Shown here in pieces: positions 8,611-17,291 of a DNA stretch of 64,000 nt. The stretch covers positions 1 through 64,000 of the forward strand of contig JAEWJK010000012.1 of the NCBI GenBank assembly GCA_023386555.1. The letters are read 5' to 3'. The position numbers were made by a program, and so were the translations under genes. A model generated the notes under the pieces. It ran no database searches and was not told the origin of the DNA. It saw nothing but the letters and a program-made list of their open reading frames with translations. Source of the DNA: Bacteroidota bacterium. Lineage in GTDB: Bacteria; Bacteroidota; Bacteroidia; Chitinophagales; Chitinophagaceae. The first letter of the stretch is position 1. Every line of letters starts with the position of its first letter.

Positions 8611-9093
8611 ATGCAACCAAAAAACCTGATCTATATACTCCTCTGCCTCTCTTTTTCACTTATCTGCGGTGCTGCAGTGTATGAACATATGGTTGTATGG
8701 CCAAAAGCCTTCGCTGCCATTCCTGCTTCACTTACTGCTTTCCAGGGTGAATATGCCATGAACAATGGACTTTTCTGGATGATGATACACCCTATCACAC
8801 TGATCCTTTTTATTATCGCACTTATCATCAGCTGGAAAACCGATAGAAAGAAAAATGTGCTGTTTCCTTTCATTACATATATCCTGATACTGGCTACAAC
8901 ATTTGCCTGGTTTGTTCCTGAACTGCTGGATCTTGTTAATACAGCTTACAGCAATACTATTGACGAAACACTAACTGCAAGAGGAAGTCGTTGGGAAATA
9001 CTGAGTATTATCAGGGCAGTAATATTGTTTGCATGTGCCGTCTTTTTATACATGGGTCTTACAAAACCTGCAGTGAAAAATGCTGCTGCGTAG
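8611..9093 (+). CDS. Four-helix membrane protein, DUF1772-like
   Basis: 160 aa with four predicted membrane helices: about 5-24 (LIYILLCLSFSLICGAAVY), 54-73 (MMIHPITLILFIIALIIS), 82-101 (LFPFITYILILATTFAWFV) and 132-152 (IIRAVILFACAVFLYMGL). The pattern resembles DUF1772-type integral membrane proteins; function unknown. A -7-like CACCTTTG sits about 20 bp before the start. The AraC remnant follows 82 bp downstream on the same strand, so they may once have been co-regulated. Confidence 0.65.
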   Translation: MQPKNLIYILLCLSFSLICGAAVYEHMVVWPKAFAAIPASLTAFQGEYAMNNGLFWMMIHPITLILFIIALIISWKTDRKKNVLFPFITYILILATTFAWFVPELLDLVNTAYSNTIDETLTARGSRWEILSIIRAVILFACAVFLYMGLTKPAVKNAAA

Positions 9094-9175
9094 GCCAGGT
9101 AATTATAACGATTCCGTTCGGATCGCTGCTGGAAGTGACAGGATATTATTATCTTCATTGGGCATCAGCGATCGA

Positions 9176-9970
9176 ATGGAAGCCCATCTACACATACCCG
9201 TCACCTCACAATTGAGTGAATATGTTACCAGCGTTTGGGAGGTGAGTGGTAACCGTGATGTTAATGAAACCATTTTACCTTAAGGGTGTTGTTGAGATCA
9301 TATTCAACCTTGGTGATATTGCTAAAGGAACTCTGGGTGAGTTAAATGCTTTTACATCTCCGTTATGTTTTATACAAGGTGTGAATACTGAGATTTTAAA
9401 AGTCAACTATCAAGGTCATCACCATCTCTTTGGTATAAGATTACAACCGGGAATGGTAAAAGGATTACTGGGCATCATGCCATCTGAACTTAAGAATACA
9501 CTCATTGATCTTACACTCATCAAACCTGGCTTTCATATTTTTTGGCACCAGTTAAAAGAAGCTCAATCATTTAAAGAAAGGGTGAAGCTCGTGGAAGATG
9601 AATTTCCTGTTTTATCTGCTGCAGTTTGCTTACGAACACAGAAGTTATGCAACCTGTTTTTATCAGATGATATTGAAGGGTTTGGCGATATGAATATTCT
9701 TTCAAGCAAGTACACTATTCTACACGTCATCTCAATCGCAAATCACAAAGCCTGTTTGGAATATCAGCAGAAGAGTTGATCACTTATAAAAAGTTTTTGC
9801 ATGCAGTAAAGCTGATGCATATTAATAACGATCCGCTGACTTCCATTGCTTACGACAGTGGCTTTTACGACCAGGCACATTTTTGTCGTATATTCAAATC
9901 GTATGCAGGTATTACTCCTAACCAGTATCGCAAACAGAAGAGCGATCTTCCTTTTCATTTATTCTCATAA
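9176..9970 (+). pseudogene. AraC/XylS-family regulator with two frameshifts
   Basis: Three reading frames together make one AraC-type regulator. Part 1 (9176-9282) begins MEAHLHIPV and ends at NETILP. An extra T near 9282 shifts the frame, and part 2 continues with KGVVEIIFNLGD up to MNILSSK near 9710. A second shift leads into STRHLNRKSQSLFGISAEEL and the helix-turn-helix region with SIAYDSGFYDQAHFCRIFKSYAG and PNQYRK. The intact family has an N-terminal ligand domain and two C-terminal HTH motifs, all still recognisable. Either a recent pseudogene or two sequencing errors. Confidence 0.8.
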
Positions 9971-9985
9971 TTGCCAGATCTAAAA

Positions 9986-10014
9986 TGATGACATCCTTCG
10001 GAAGGATGTCATCA
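9986..10014. repeat. REP-like palindrome, second family, copy 1
   Basis: Perfect 14-bp arms TGATGACATCCTTC and its complement around a single G. The central CTTCGGAAG matches the CTTTGGAAG centre of the 7.5-8.5 kb family except for one base. Confidence 0.9.
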
Positions 10015-10091
10015 CTATGTATATGTCCTGCTGATGCAATTCTCTGCAGCTTTGCTTTTGCAGCTTTGCATTGTAAACAAAAGCATCTGTC

Positions 10092-10757
10092 ATGAAAAAA
10101 ATTATTAAGAGATCCGCTATGTATTTTGTAATAGCAATTGCAGCCTACCTGGCTATCGGTTATTTTTTACATCTTATTGTATTCCCTGAAAAGAAACCTG
10201 CAGTGTCAAATTATTTTAAAGCAGGCCAGCAGTTTTACAGTAAAGCCGAAGGATTTAAACAAACAGTCATCAGGCAGGAAAACGGAATTGTGTATTGCTC
10301 TGTAGAGATCGAACCTTTTGCAGATGGGCCACCAAAGCACATTCATACCAGCTTTGATGAAATATTTGAAGTAGAAGAAGGTGAGTTATCATTATGGATG
10401 GATGGCAAAGTGCATAAACTTCATAAGGGTGATACTGTACATGTTCGTAAAGGTGTTGCACATAAGCCCTTCAATGAAACAGGTGCAACCATCAGGACAA
10501 AAAGACTGGCTGAGTTCTCCGAAAAGTTTGCATACCATCTGCCACAGGTATATGGTGTGATGGATAAAGATTCTTCTTTTGGAAAAGGACCCGGCACCTT
10601 ATTACAGATGAGCCTCTTTGCCAGTGAGGGTTTTGATTCTTATTTAGCAGAAGGACCACCTGTGGCCGTTCAGAAAACAATGGGCTTTTTACTTACGCCA
10701 TTAAGCAGGTTACTGGGATATAAGAGTTATCGCCATGAATTCGACATTCGGAAATGA
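10092..10757 (+). CDS. Membrane-anchored cupin-domain protein
   Basis: 221 aa. An N-terminal hydrophobic segment (about 9-29, AMYFVIAIAAYLAIGYFLHLIVF) acts as an anchor or uncleaved signal. A cupin_2 barrel follows at about 60-135. Its metal motifs are recognisable: HIHTSFDEIFEVEEGE (two His and a Glu) and the later HVRKGVAHKPFN. The remaining C-terminal part (TMGFLLTPLSRLLGYKSYR) is a second weakly hydrophobic region. Cupins of this kind bind metal and may be enzymes or sensors; no substrate can be named. It lies between two copies of the GATGACATCC palindrome. Confidence 0.75.
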   Translation: MKKIIKRSAMYFVIAIAAYLAIGYFLHLIVFPEKKPAVSNYFKAGQQFYSKAEGFKQTVIRQENGIVYCSVEIEPFADGPPKHIHTSFDEIFEVEEGELSLWMDGKVHKLHKGDTVHVRKGVAHKPFNETGATIRTKRLAEFSEKFAYHLPQVYGVMDKDSSFGKGPGTLLQMSLFASEGFDSYLAEGPPVAVQKTMGFLLTPLSRLLGYKSYRHEFDIRK

Positions 10758-10759
10758 TC

Positions 10760-10800
10760 GTAAAGGGATGACATCCTTCGGAAGGATGTCATCCCTTTAC
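10760..10800. repeat. REP-like palindrome, second family, copy 2
   Basis: Perfect 20-bp arms GTAAAGGGATGACATCCTTC and complement around G10780. It begins 3 bp after the cupin gene stop. It has no following T-run, so a simple terminator role is not obvious. Confidence 0.9.
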
Positions 10801-10862
10801 ACCACCAGATTAACAAAATCACACCCCGATCAGACTTGATTTATGCTTGCCCGGCAATTTTA

Positions 10863-11417
10863 ATGAAGTGTCACTCGTTTTGGCTCATGATTAGCAAAAC
10901 GACAATTATGCTGGTGATCTTATTATTTATACTGGTTATTGGTAGTGTTGCATATTGCCTGCATCGTATAAGAAAAATGCTGGGCATTAACGATGCAGAA
11001 TTTTATGTAGTGCTGAAAGATGATAAGTGGATAGCAGAAAGCATTTGGAAAGATCAGGTTTCAGGTCAACCGCATTCTATTGTTACAGGTTATGATACGT
11101 TGAACAGGATTGAATCTGTTTATGATAACAATACTATCCATTATCAAAGTAAAGAGCCTTCGGGAGATCTGAAACGAATCATTCGCTATCATTCACTAGC
11201 CCGGCAATGGTATTTTAACAGGCTCATACTGCAGTATGTAAAATCAATAAACATTCGTGAACATTTCACAGTGATGTATCTTCAACTCTGTACCAAGGTG
11301 ATTGCCTTTACACTTCCAAAGATCAATCTCATGCCAAGGATCTATAAAATATTCCGGTCTAAAAATACTGAGTTGGAAGATTGTAATGTTGAGGCAGCAA
11401 GAAGAATGATCATCTGA
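10863..11417 (+). CDS. Single-pass membrane protein of unknown function
   Basis: About 184 aa from ATG 10863 (MKCHSFW); ATG at 10887 (MISKTTIM) is equally possible. One strong membrane helix (TTIMLVILLFILVIGSVAYCL) is followed by a basic soluble part with strand-like segments (EFYVVLKDDKWIAESIWK). No family recognised. It lies directly downstream of the palindrome at 10760-10800 and upstream of the DUF1579 gene. Confidence 0.55.
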   Translation: MKCHSFWLMISKTTIMLVILLFILVIGSVAYCLHRIRKMLGINDAEFYVVLKDDKWIAESIWKDQVSGQPHSIVTGYDTLNRIESVYDNNTIHYQSKEPSGDLKRIIRYHSLARQWYFNRLILQYVKSINIREHFTVMYLQLCTKVIAFTLPKINLMPRIYKIFRSKNTELEDCNVEAARRMII

Positions 11418-11453
11418 TATTTCAGTTGCTCTTATCTTTATGCAAACTGCAGT

Positions 11454-11951
11454 ATGAGTAAATTCGAAACATCTAAAGCTTCCGGTTATCATAAACAATT
11501 AATGCGTCTTGCAGGTAACTGGCAAGGCATATCAAAGGTTTGGTTCGAGCCGGGTGATCCTGTAGATGAATCACCTTCTACTGCTACTATGAAAATTATA
11601 ATGGATGGCCGTTTTGTGTTGTGTGAATACCAAGGTACATTCCAGGGAAAACCTTTGGAGGGAATAACGATCTATGGATACAACCTTATGCTGGAACGAT
11701 TTGAGGCTGCATGGATAGATAGTTTTCATACAGGCACTGCCATCATGTTCTCAGAAGGAAAACGAAATACCGGTGAAGCAAAAATGCTGGGCAGTTATGC
11801 CTATGTTACACCTGACACAGAACAATTCTGGGGCTGGCGAACAGAACTGAATATTGTTAGCGATGATGAAGTGGTGGTAACGGCTTACAATATTTCTCCG
11901 GAAGGCGAAGAATCAAAGGCTACAGAAACAATTTACAAGAGGGTTTCTTAA
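11454..11951 (+). CDS. DUF1579-family protein
   Basis: 165 aa, cytosolic. The pattern of DUF1579 is seen: LAGNWQGISKVWFEPG near the N-terminus, MDGRFVLCEYQGTFQGKPLEGITIYGYN in the middle, then F..AWIDSFHTG and a closing strand (TETIYKRVS). The fold is a lipocalin-like beta-barrel; the biochemical role is unknown. Preceded by TATCTTTA at about 20 bp, one base away from the Bacteroidota -7 box. Confidence 0.8.
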   Translation: MSKFETSKASGYHKQLMRLAGNWQGISKVWFEPGDPVDESPSTATMKIIMDGRFVLCEYQGTFQGKPLEGITIYGYNLMLERFEAAWIDSFHTGTAIMFSEGKRNTGEAKMLGSYAYVTPDTEQFWGWRTELNIVSDDEVVVTAYNISPEGEESKATETIYKRVS

Positions 11952-12179
11952 GTGGTTTGTTATCAGGTCTCATACTTCTCTTGATGTGAAGAATTCCTTT
12001 ACTGTACCTCCATTGCATCTTCCTTCATAATTCCTTCCTACTTGATTCATACATAGTTGCATGTTTTATACAACTCCTTCATTATAAGGCCGTACTTTTT
12101 TTAATCTCTATTAGAACTTTGTATTTTAAGCGTTTGCTCCGGTCATAAGAATTATCTTTAGGCATCTCCAGACTTATAT

Positions 12180-15100
12180 ATGATGCGACAGATTCTCACC
12201 GGTACAGCTATATTACTTATTGTATTTCTTGAAAGCTTTTCTGTAAATGCCCAGTTGACTATCACAACAGAAACCAATCCGTTAAATTTAGCTCGTAAGA
12301 TATTAGGAACGGGTGTTACTATTTCAAATCCTCAGTATACTGGAAGTACTGTATCGGCAGGAATATTCAAAGCTGTACCTGGAAGTTTCCCTTTAGATTC
12401 AGGAATTGTACTTACTACCGGAAGAGCTAAAAGTATCGCAGGTAGTGCAGGTGTAGACGGTCCTGCGAGTTTAAATCCTTCTTATCCCTCAAATACACCT
12501 GGCGATGCTGCTCTTAGTTCATATAGTGGTAAAGGAACGCTAGATGCATGCATTCTTGAATTTGATTTTATTCCTCAAGGCGATAGCATTTTTGTAAGAT
12601 ACGTTTTTGCATCAGATGAATACCCCGACTACGTATGTACCGACTTCAATGATGTATTTGCTTTTTTCATTAGTGGGCCTGGATTCTTTCCACCGGGCAG
12701 CGTCAAAAATATTGCAATCGTTCCAGATATATCCAGTACTGTTGCGGTAACCATTAATTCAGTTAACAGTGGGGTTCCAGGCTCAGCAGGAGGGGTTTTT
12801 TCAAAATGCCAAGAACCGATCGGTTCTGGTGCTCCATTTCCGCAATATTATGTAGATAATCAAATCGGAGTCACCATGACCTATAATGGCCGTACCGTTG
12901 TGCTTACGGCAAGAGCAAAGGTTACTCCCTGTGCTGTTTATCATATCAAACTAGCAATTGCAGATGGTAGTCTCAGTGGTACTGACCGAATTTTAGATAG
13001 CGGTGTCTTTCTCGAAGCCAACAGCTTCAAATCAAAAAAAGAGATTAATACTTCTACACAAGGCCCTTATACAGATCCACAGAATGGTGATAAGGCAACA
13101 TTGATCGAAGCCTGCAAAACAGGACAGATAAAACTCACGAGAAATCCTGAAGTTACCGGTGCTTTTTCCCTAACATCATCTTTTGCAAATTACCCAGGTA
13201 CAGCAACTCCAAATGTTGACTTTACGACTGACATGCCTACCGTTGTAACATTTGCAGCTAACGAGAATGAAAAGATATACAACTTCACTGCCTTAGCAGA
13301 TGCATTGAACGAAGGCACAGAAAAGATCGTTGCCCGTTTTGCAAAAGGTACCTGTACCACAATATTTGTAGATAGTGCAATCCTTTATATTAAAGATTCA
13401 CTTATTTACAGAAGCAGGTTTGATACTTCCCTTTGTACAATTAATCCTATCGATGTCTCAGCTCATGCACCTGAGCCAAGTGTAACCAATGAATATACAT
13501 GGAATACCGGTGCTACTATACAAACCATAACAGTTAATCAACCAGGAACATATATTGCCACGCATATTTATTCTGAACGATGTTTGAATGTAGATACGTT
13601 TGTAGTTGTTTCTAACGATCCCACAGTTGAGATCACCAATGCCGACCCTGAACAAATATGCCCGGGTGAAACCATTACTTTAACAGCAAACAGCACAGCC
13701 AATTCTATTGTATGGAATACCGGAGCAACAACTAATTCTATCCAGGTTACTTCTCCTGGTGATTATTGGGTAACGGGTGAGAAACAAGGTTGTATAAAAG
13801 CTGATACTATTACCATTGTTGCGAAGCCTGCTCCAGTGGCTGATCTTGGATCGGATACAGCAATATGTGCCAGTGGAAGTGTTGTGTTAGATGCAACTTA
13901 TCCCGGAGCAACTTATGTTTGGAACACCGGAGCTACTACTGCATCAATATCTGTTTCCATTGCAGGTGAATATTCTGTTACCAGTACATTAAATGGTTGT
14001 GTTTCAAAAGACACGATCAATGTTATTGTAAGCCCTATTCCAACAGTAAATCTTGGAGTAGATACAGCAATTTGTCAAGGTGGAAGCATTCAATTGAATG
14101 CCAGCTATGCAGGAGCAACTTATGAATGGAATACAGGTGCCACTACTTCATCAATTACGGTTAACACAGCCGGAACATATTCTGTGATCAATACATTGAA
14201 TGGCTGTATAGCAAAAGATACCATCAATATTGCTGTAACATCAGCACCGGTTGTGAATCTGGGAAATGATACATCCATCTGCAGTTATAATACATTACAG
14301 CTTGATGCTACCAACACAGGTGCATCTTATTTGTGGAGCACAGGTGCTACCACTTCAACTATCACAGTAAATACAACAGGTGAATATTCAGTTACCGCTT
14401 CTTTAAACGGATGCAGTACAAAAGATACGATTAATGTAACTGTTACACCTGCACCAATAGTTAATTTCGGGGCTGATACTTCTATCTGTGAGAATAGCAC
14501 CTTACAACTTAATGCTGCATATGCTGGTGCTACCCATAACTGGAGTACAGGAGCTACAACATCTTCGATCAGTGTTTCTACAGCAGGAACATATTGGGTG
14601 GTTAATACTTTGAATGGTTGTACAGCAACAGATACAATAAACACCACTATTCAAACAGCACCTGTTATTAATATTGGCCCCGATACTTCTATTTGTGAAT
14701 ACGATACTATTGTGTTAAGTGTAAATTATCCCGGTGCAACTTATTTATGGAATACAGGAGCAACAACATCTTCTATTCCTGTTTCAGATTCGGGAACATA
14801 TAGTGTTACTGCTTCATTGAATGGATGTTCTGCAATTGACTCGGTAAATGTTTTATACAAACTAATGCCTGTAGCCAATGCCGGGGTTGATATTGTTATT
14901 CCAACAAACACAACTGCTCAATTGAATGCCACACAACATTCAAATAATGCAGGTTACTTATGGTCACCTGTTGGTACGTTGAGTGATCCTGCTATTCCAA
15001 ACCCCATCGCTTCTCCGGTTACTGCAACAGAATATACATTACAGGTAACTTCTGTTGACGGATGTATTGCAGAAGATAAGATGATGGTGAGGATCACTTT

Positions 15101-15362
15101 CCCTTTAGTTATACCAAATGCATTTTCACCAAATGGCGATAATATAAATGATGTATGGAGAATTGCTAACATTGAATTCTATCCAACCAGTAAAGTATTT
15201 GTTTACAATCGTTACGGCCAACAGGTTTTCTTTTCAGAAGGTTACGGAAATCCATGGGATGGAAAATCGAAAGGCAAACCACTCCCTCCTTCAACTTATT
15301 ATTACCTTATTGATATTGGAGAGGGCAGAAAAACAACCGGATGGATATTACTACTTAGGTAA
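12180..15362 (+). CDS. Choice-of-anchor L adhesin-like protein, T9SS type B
   Basis: 1060-aa surface protein. A signal peptide spans about 1-24 (ending SVNAQ). Residues of about 30-275 form a choice-of-anchor L domain (LEFDFIPQGDSIFVRYVFASDEYPDYV). About 440-930 holds seven Ig/PKD-like repeats of roughly 65 residues, the last five nearly identical (each with GxDTxIC, then ATYxWNTGATT and LNGC..DTI). The C-terminal 95 residues (VIPNAFSPNGDNINDVW to TGWILLLR) are the gliding-motility-associated CHU_C domain, a type B T9SS signal. The near-identical repeats suggest recent internal expansion by recombination. Likely surface attachment or gliding-related; no ligand can be named. Confidence 0.9.
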   Translation: MMRQILTGTAILLIVFLESFSVNAQLTITTETNPLNLARKILGTGVTISNPQYTGSTVSAGIFKAVPGSFPLDSGIVLTTGRAKSIAGSAGVDGPASLNPSYPSNTPGDAALSSYSGKGTLDACILEFDFIPQGDSIFVRYVFASDEYPDYVCTDFNDVFAFFISGPGFFPPGSVKNIAIVPDISSTVAVTINSVNSGVPGSAGGVFSKCQEPIGSGAPFPQYYVDNQIGVTMTYNGRTVVLTARAKVTPCAVYHIKLAIADGSLSGTDRILDSGVFLEANSFKSKKEINTSTQGPYTDPQNGDKATLIEACKTGQIKLTRNPEVTGAFSLTSSFANYPGTATPNVDFTTDMPTVVTFAANENEKIYNFTALADALNEGTEKIVARFAKGTCTTIFVDSAILYIKDSLIYRSRFDTSLCTINPIDVSAHAPEPSVTNEYTWNTGATIQTITVNQPGTYIATHIYSERCLNVDTFVVVSNDPTVEITNADPEQICPGETITLTANSTANSIVWNTGATTNSIQVTSPGDYWVTGEKQGCIKADTITIVAKPAPVADLGSDTAICASGSVVLDATYPGATYVWNTGATTASISVSIAGEYSVTSTLNGCVSKDTINVIVSPIPTVNLGVDTAICQGGSIQLNASYAGATYEWNTGATTSSITVNTAGTYSVINTLNGCIAKDTINIAVTSAPVVNLGNDTSICSYNTLQLDATNTGASYLWSTGATTSTITVNTTGEYSVTASLNGCSTKDTINVTVTPAPIVNFGADTSICENSTLQLNAAYAGATHNWSTGATTSSISVSTAGTYWVVNTLNGCTATDTINTTIQTAPVINIGPDTSICEYDTIVLSVNYPGATYLWNTGATTSSIPVSDSGTYSVTASLNGCSAIDSVNVLYKLMPVANAGVDIVIPTNTTAQLNATQHSNNAGYLWSPVGTLSDPAIPNPIASPVTATEYTLQVTSVDGCIAEDKMMVRITFPLVIPNAFSPNGDNINDVWRIANIEFYPTSKVFVYNRYGQQVFFSEGYGNPWDGKSKGKPLPPSTYYYLIDIGEGRKTTGWILLLR

Positions 15363-15590
15363 AACTCCCAGCTACCAACATCACTAAAAAAATATTAAAG
15401 CAATAACTGTTTAAAAAACTGGCAATTATCTTTTTCAGTTAAGGCAATCCTGAAATATTACTTAAGCAGTCCTCTCATTATAATTTTCTTATAAGCTGTT
15501 ATTGCAGCCGCTGGTATGTCACTTGCCTTTAGCGGAACGTATCTTCATTTTGGAAAGAAGATCTATTATATACCTATAAAAACATACCCC

Positions 15591-16481
15591 ATGCTGTTCA
15601 CAAAATCCAGGCTTGCTACTATGGCAGGCGTTATCCTTATCAATGCTTTGCTCGTTGGATGTACAAAGTCGTCTCTTGGTAAAAAACCGCTAAGAAACAC
15701 TACAACTGTTCCGACAACTACAACAACCACTACTACGACGACAACTACAACAACAACTACACCTTCTTATGTGTTTAACGTTGGCTTCACCTGGCTTGAT
15801 GGTCTTTATTCATTAACGCAGGCAACAACAGATTTTAAAAATGTGTTGGGATGGGCTCCTACCAGGATGAGTATTGCATCAGGAAGAATGAAAACAACAC
15901 TTACTAAAAATGTTGTAGGACCAGATGGTGGTCTTGTATCCTGGATTGATGTTCCGGATGCTGCCGGATATCAACTGAACTTTGATATGATGTTCGATAG
16001 CCAGTTCGATTTTAGTGCCGGAGGAAAAGTTGGTTATGGCTTCCTGTTAGGTGAAGGATACACCGGTGGTGTTCCTGGTACAGATGGAAATGGTGGCAGT
16101 GCAAGATTGATGTGGTATAAAGGATGGGATGGCCGTGTTTACCTGAAGCCATACTTATATTATAAAGATCAGCCAGGACAATATGGTAATGACTTTGCAA
16201 AATCATATCCGGCTACCGGAAGTGTTTCAAAAGGAACATGGTATAATGTAAAAATGCTGGTGAAAAGTAATACGGGTTATAATACTAATGGAAGAATTCA
16301 GATCATTATCAACGGAACAACAGTTATGGACCAGGCCATTCGCTGGACAACCAATGATCTGAAAAGATTGATCAACAGGGTTTGTTTTGAAACATTCCGT
16401 GGTGGTGCTGATGCGTCATGGCAATCAACTACCGATGGTTCTATCTATTTTGATAATGTAACGCTTACTGCAGCTCAATAA
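15591..16481 (+). CDS. Lipoprotein with poly-Thr linker and polysaccharide-lyase-14-like domain
   Basis: 296 aa from ATG 15591 (MLFTKSRLATMAG); a longer frame upstream adds no signal-like residues. Lipobox LLVGC at about residues 20-24. After a short basic stretch comes a run of about 16 threonines (15711-15762), a flexible linker. The remaining 230 residues form a jelly-roll type domain (GYQLNFDMMFDSQFDFSAGGKVGYGFLLGE, GRIQIIINGTTVMDQ, SIYFDNVTLTA) resembling PL14-type lyases. Assignment as an alginate or glucuronan lyase is an inference from the overall pattern. Ends at a clear terminator (16498-16527). Confidence 0.65.
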   Translation: MLFTKSRLATMAGVILINALLVGCTKSSLGKKPLRNTTTVPTTTTTTTTTTTTTTTTPSYVFNVGFTWLDGLYSLTQATTDFKNVLGWAPTRMSIASGRMKTTLTKNVVGPDGGLVSWIDVPDAAGYQLNFDMMFDSQFDFSAGGKVGYGFLLGEGYTGGVPGTDGNGGSARLMWYKGWDGRVYLKPYLYYKDQPGQYGNDFAKSYPATGSVSKGTWYNVKMLVKSNTGYNTNGRIQIIINGTTVMDQAIRWTTNDLKRLINRVCFETFRGGADASWQSTTDGSIYFDNVTLTAAQ

Positions 16482-16497
16482 TATAAAACCACCTTAT

Positions 16498-16527
16498 AAA
16501 AAACGCCTCTATATCTGAGGCGTTTTT
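16498..16527 (+). terminator. Intrinsic terminator
   Basis: Stem ACGCCTC / GAGGCGT flanked by A and T runs, 17 bp after the lipoprotein stop. Confidence 0.85.
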
Positions 16528-16567
16528 ATTTTGCAGATGTAGAAACACCTCTTGCATTGATGCTACT

Positions 16568-16575
16568 TACATTTG
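16568..16575 (+). promoter_or_regulatory. Bacteroidota -7 box (TACATTTG)
   Basis: Perfect match to TAnnTTTG, 17 bp before the nitroreductase start. No well-spaced -33 TTG was found. Confidence 0.5.
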
Positions 16576-16591
16576 CTAAACAATTAACATC

Positions 16592-17179
16592 ATGCAACAA
16601 TTACCACAGGTGCTAAATGATATCATTCAACAAAGAAGATCTGTTAAACCAAATCAATTTAAAGTAGGCGAGAAAATTCCTGATGACATAATTATACAAG
16701 CTTTGATCAATGCAACATGGGCACCCACTCATGGAAGAACAGAACCCTGGCATTTTATTGTTTATACAGGTGAAGGAATAAAAAAGCTTTCTAACTTCCA
16801 GGCCGAACAATACAAACAACAAAGTGGCGAGAAATTCACTGAAGCAAAATATTTAAAACTAAAAGAGAATTACCTAAAGGCATCTCATGTGATCGCTATT
16901 TGTTTAAAAAGAGATCCTGCTACAAAAATACCGGAGATAGAAGAGATCGCTGCCGTAGCTGCATCAGTACAGAACCTCGCATTAACATTACATGCTTATG
17001 GTTATGGAGGATATTGGACAACTGGTGGTGTTACTTATTACGATTCTGCTAAACCATTTTTCAATCTTACCGAGAATGATAAATTGATGGGCTTTTATCT
17101 TGCAGCAGTTGTTGCAGAAATTCCATCCACACCATTAAGAAAATCAGTTGAATTTAAATCAGAGTGGGTTGATGAATAA
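16592..17179 (+). CDS. Nitroreductase-family FMN oxidoreductase
   Basis: 195 aa, cytosolic. The FMN-binding N-terminal motif is IIQQRRSVKP (residues 11-20), followed by ALINATWAPTHGRTEPWHF, the usual active-site segment. The middle (AAVAASVQNLALTLHAYGYGGYWTTG) is the conserved dimer-interface helix. The family reduces nitro groups, quinones or flavins with NAD(P)H; the substrate cannot be told from sequence. Shorter than the classical 215-aa NfsB types, matching the compact YdjA-like group. Confidence 0.85.
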   Translation: MQQLPQVLNDIIQQRRSVKPNQFKVGEKIPDDIIIQALINATWAPTHGRTEPWHFIVYTGEGIKKLSNFQAEQYKQQSGEKFTEAKYLKLKENYLKASHVIAICLKRDPATKIPEIEEIAAVAASVQNLALTLHAYGYGGYWTTGGVTYYDSAKPFFNLTENDKLMGFYLAAVVAEIPSTPLRKSVEFKSEWVDE

Positions 17180-17291
17180 CTCTCATTGAATGCTTTTTAA
17201 AAAAATAATTATATTCATTCCAGCTAAATCTAAAGACTACTTGTACAGGATATAGATAAGACCGGTATTGTTCACTTCATAACCCTTCATT

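Noticed and set aside
14327..14647. Open frame on the minus strand within the adhesin gene
   Set aside because: Shadow of the repetitive coding sequence; no start signal and no family resemblance.
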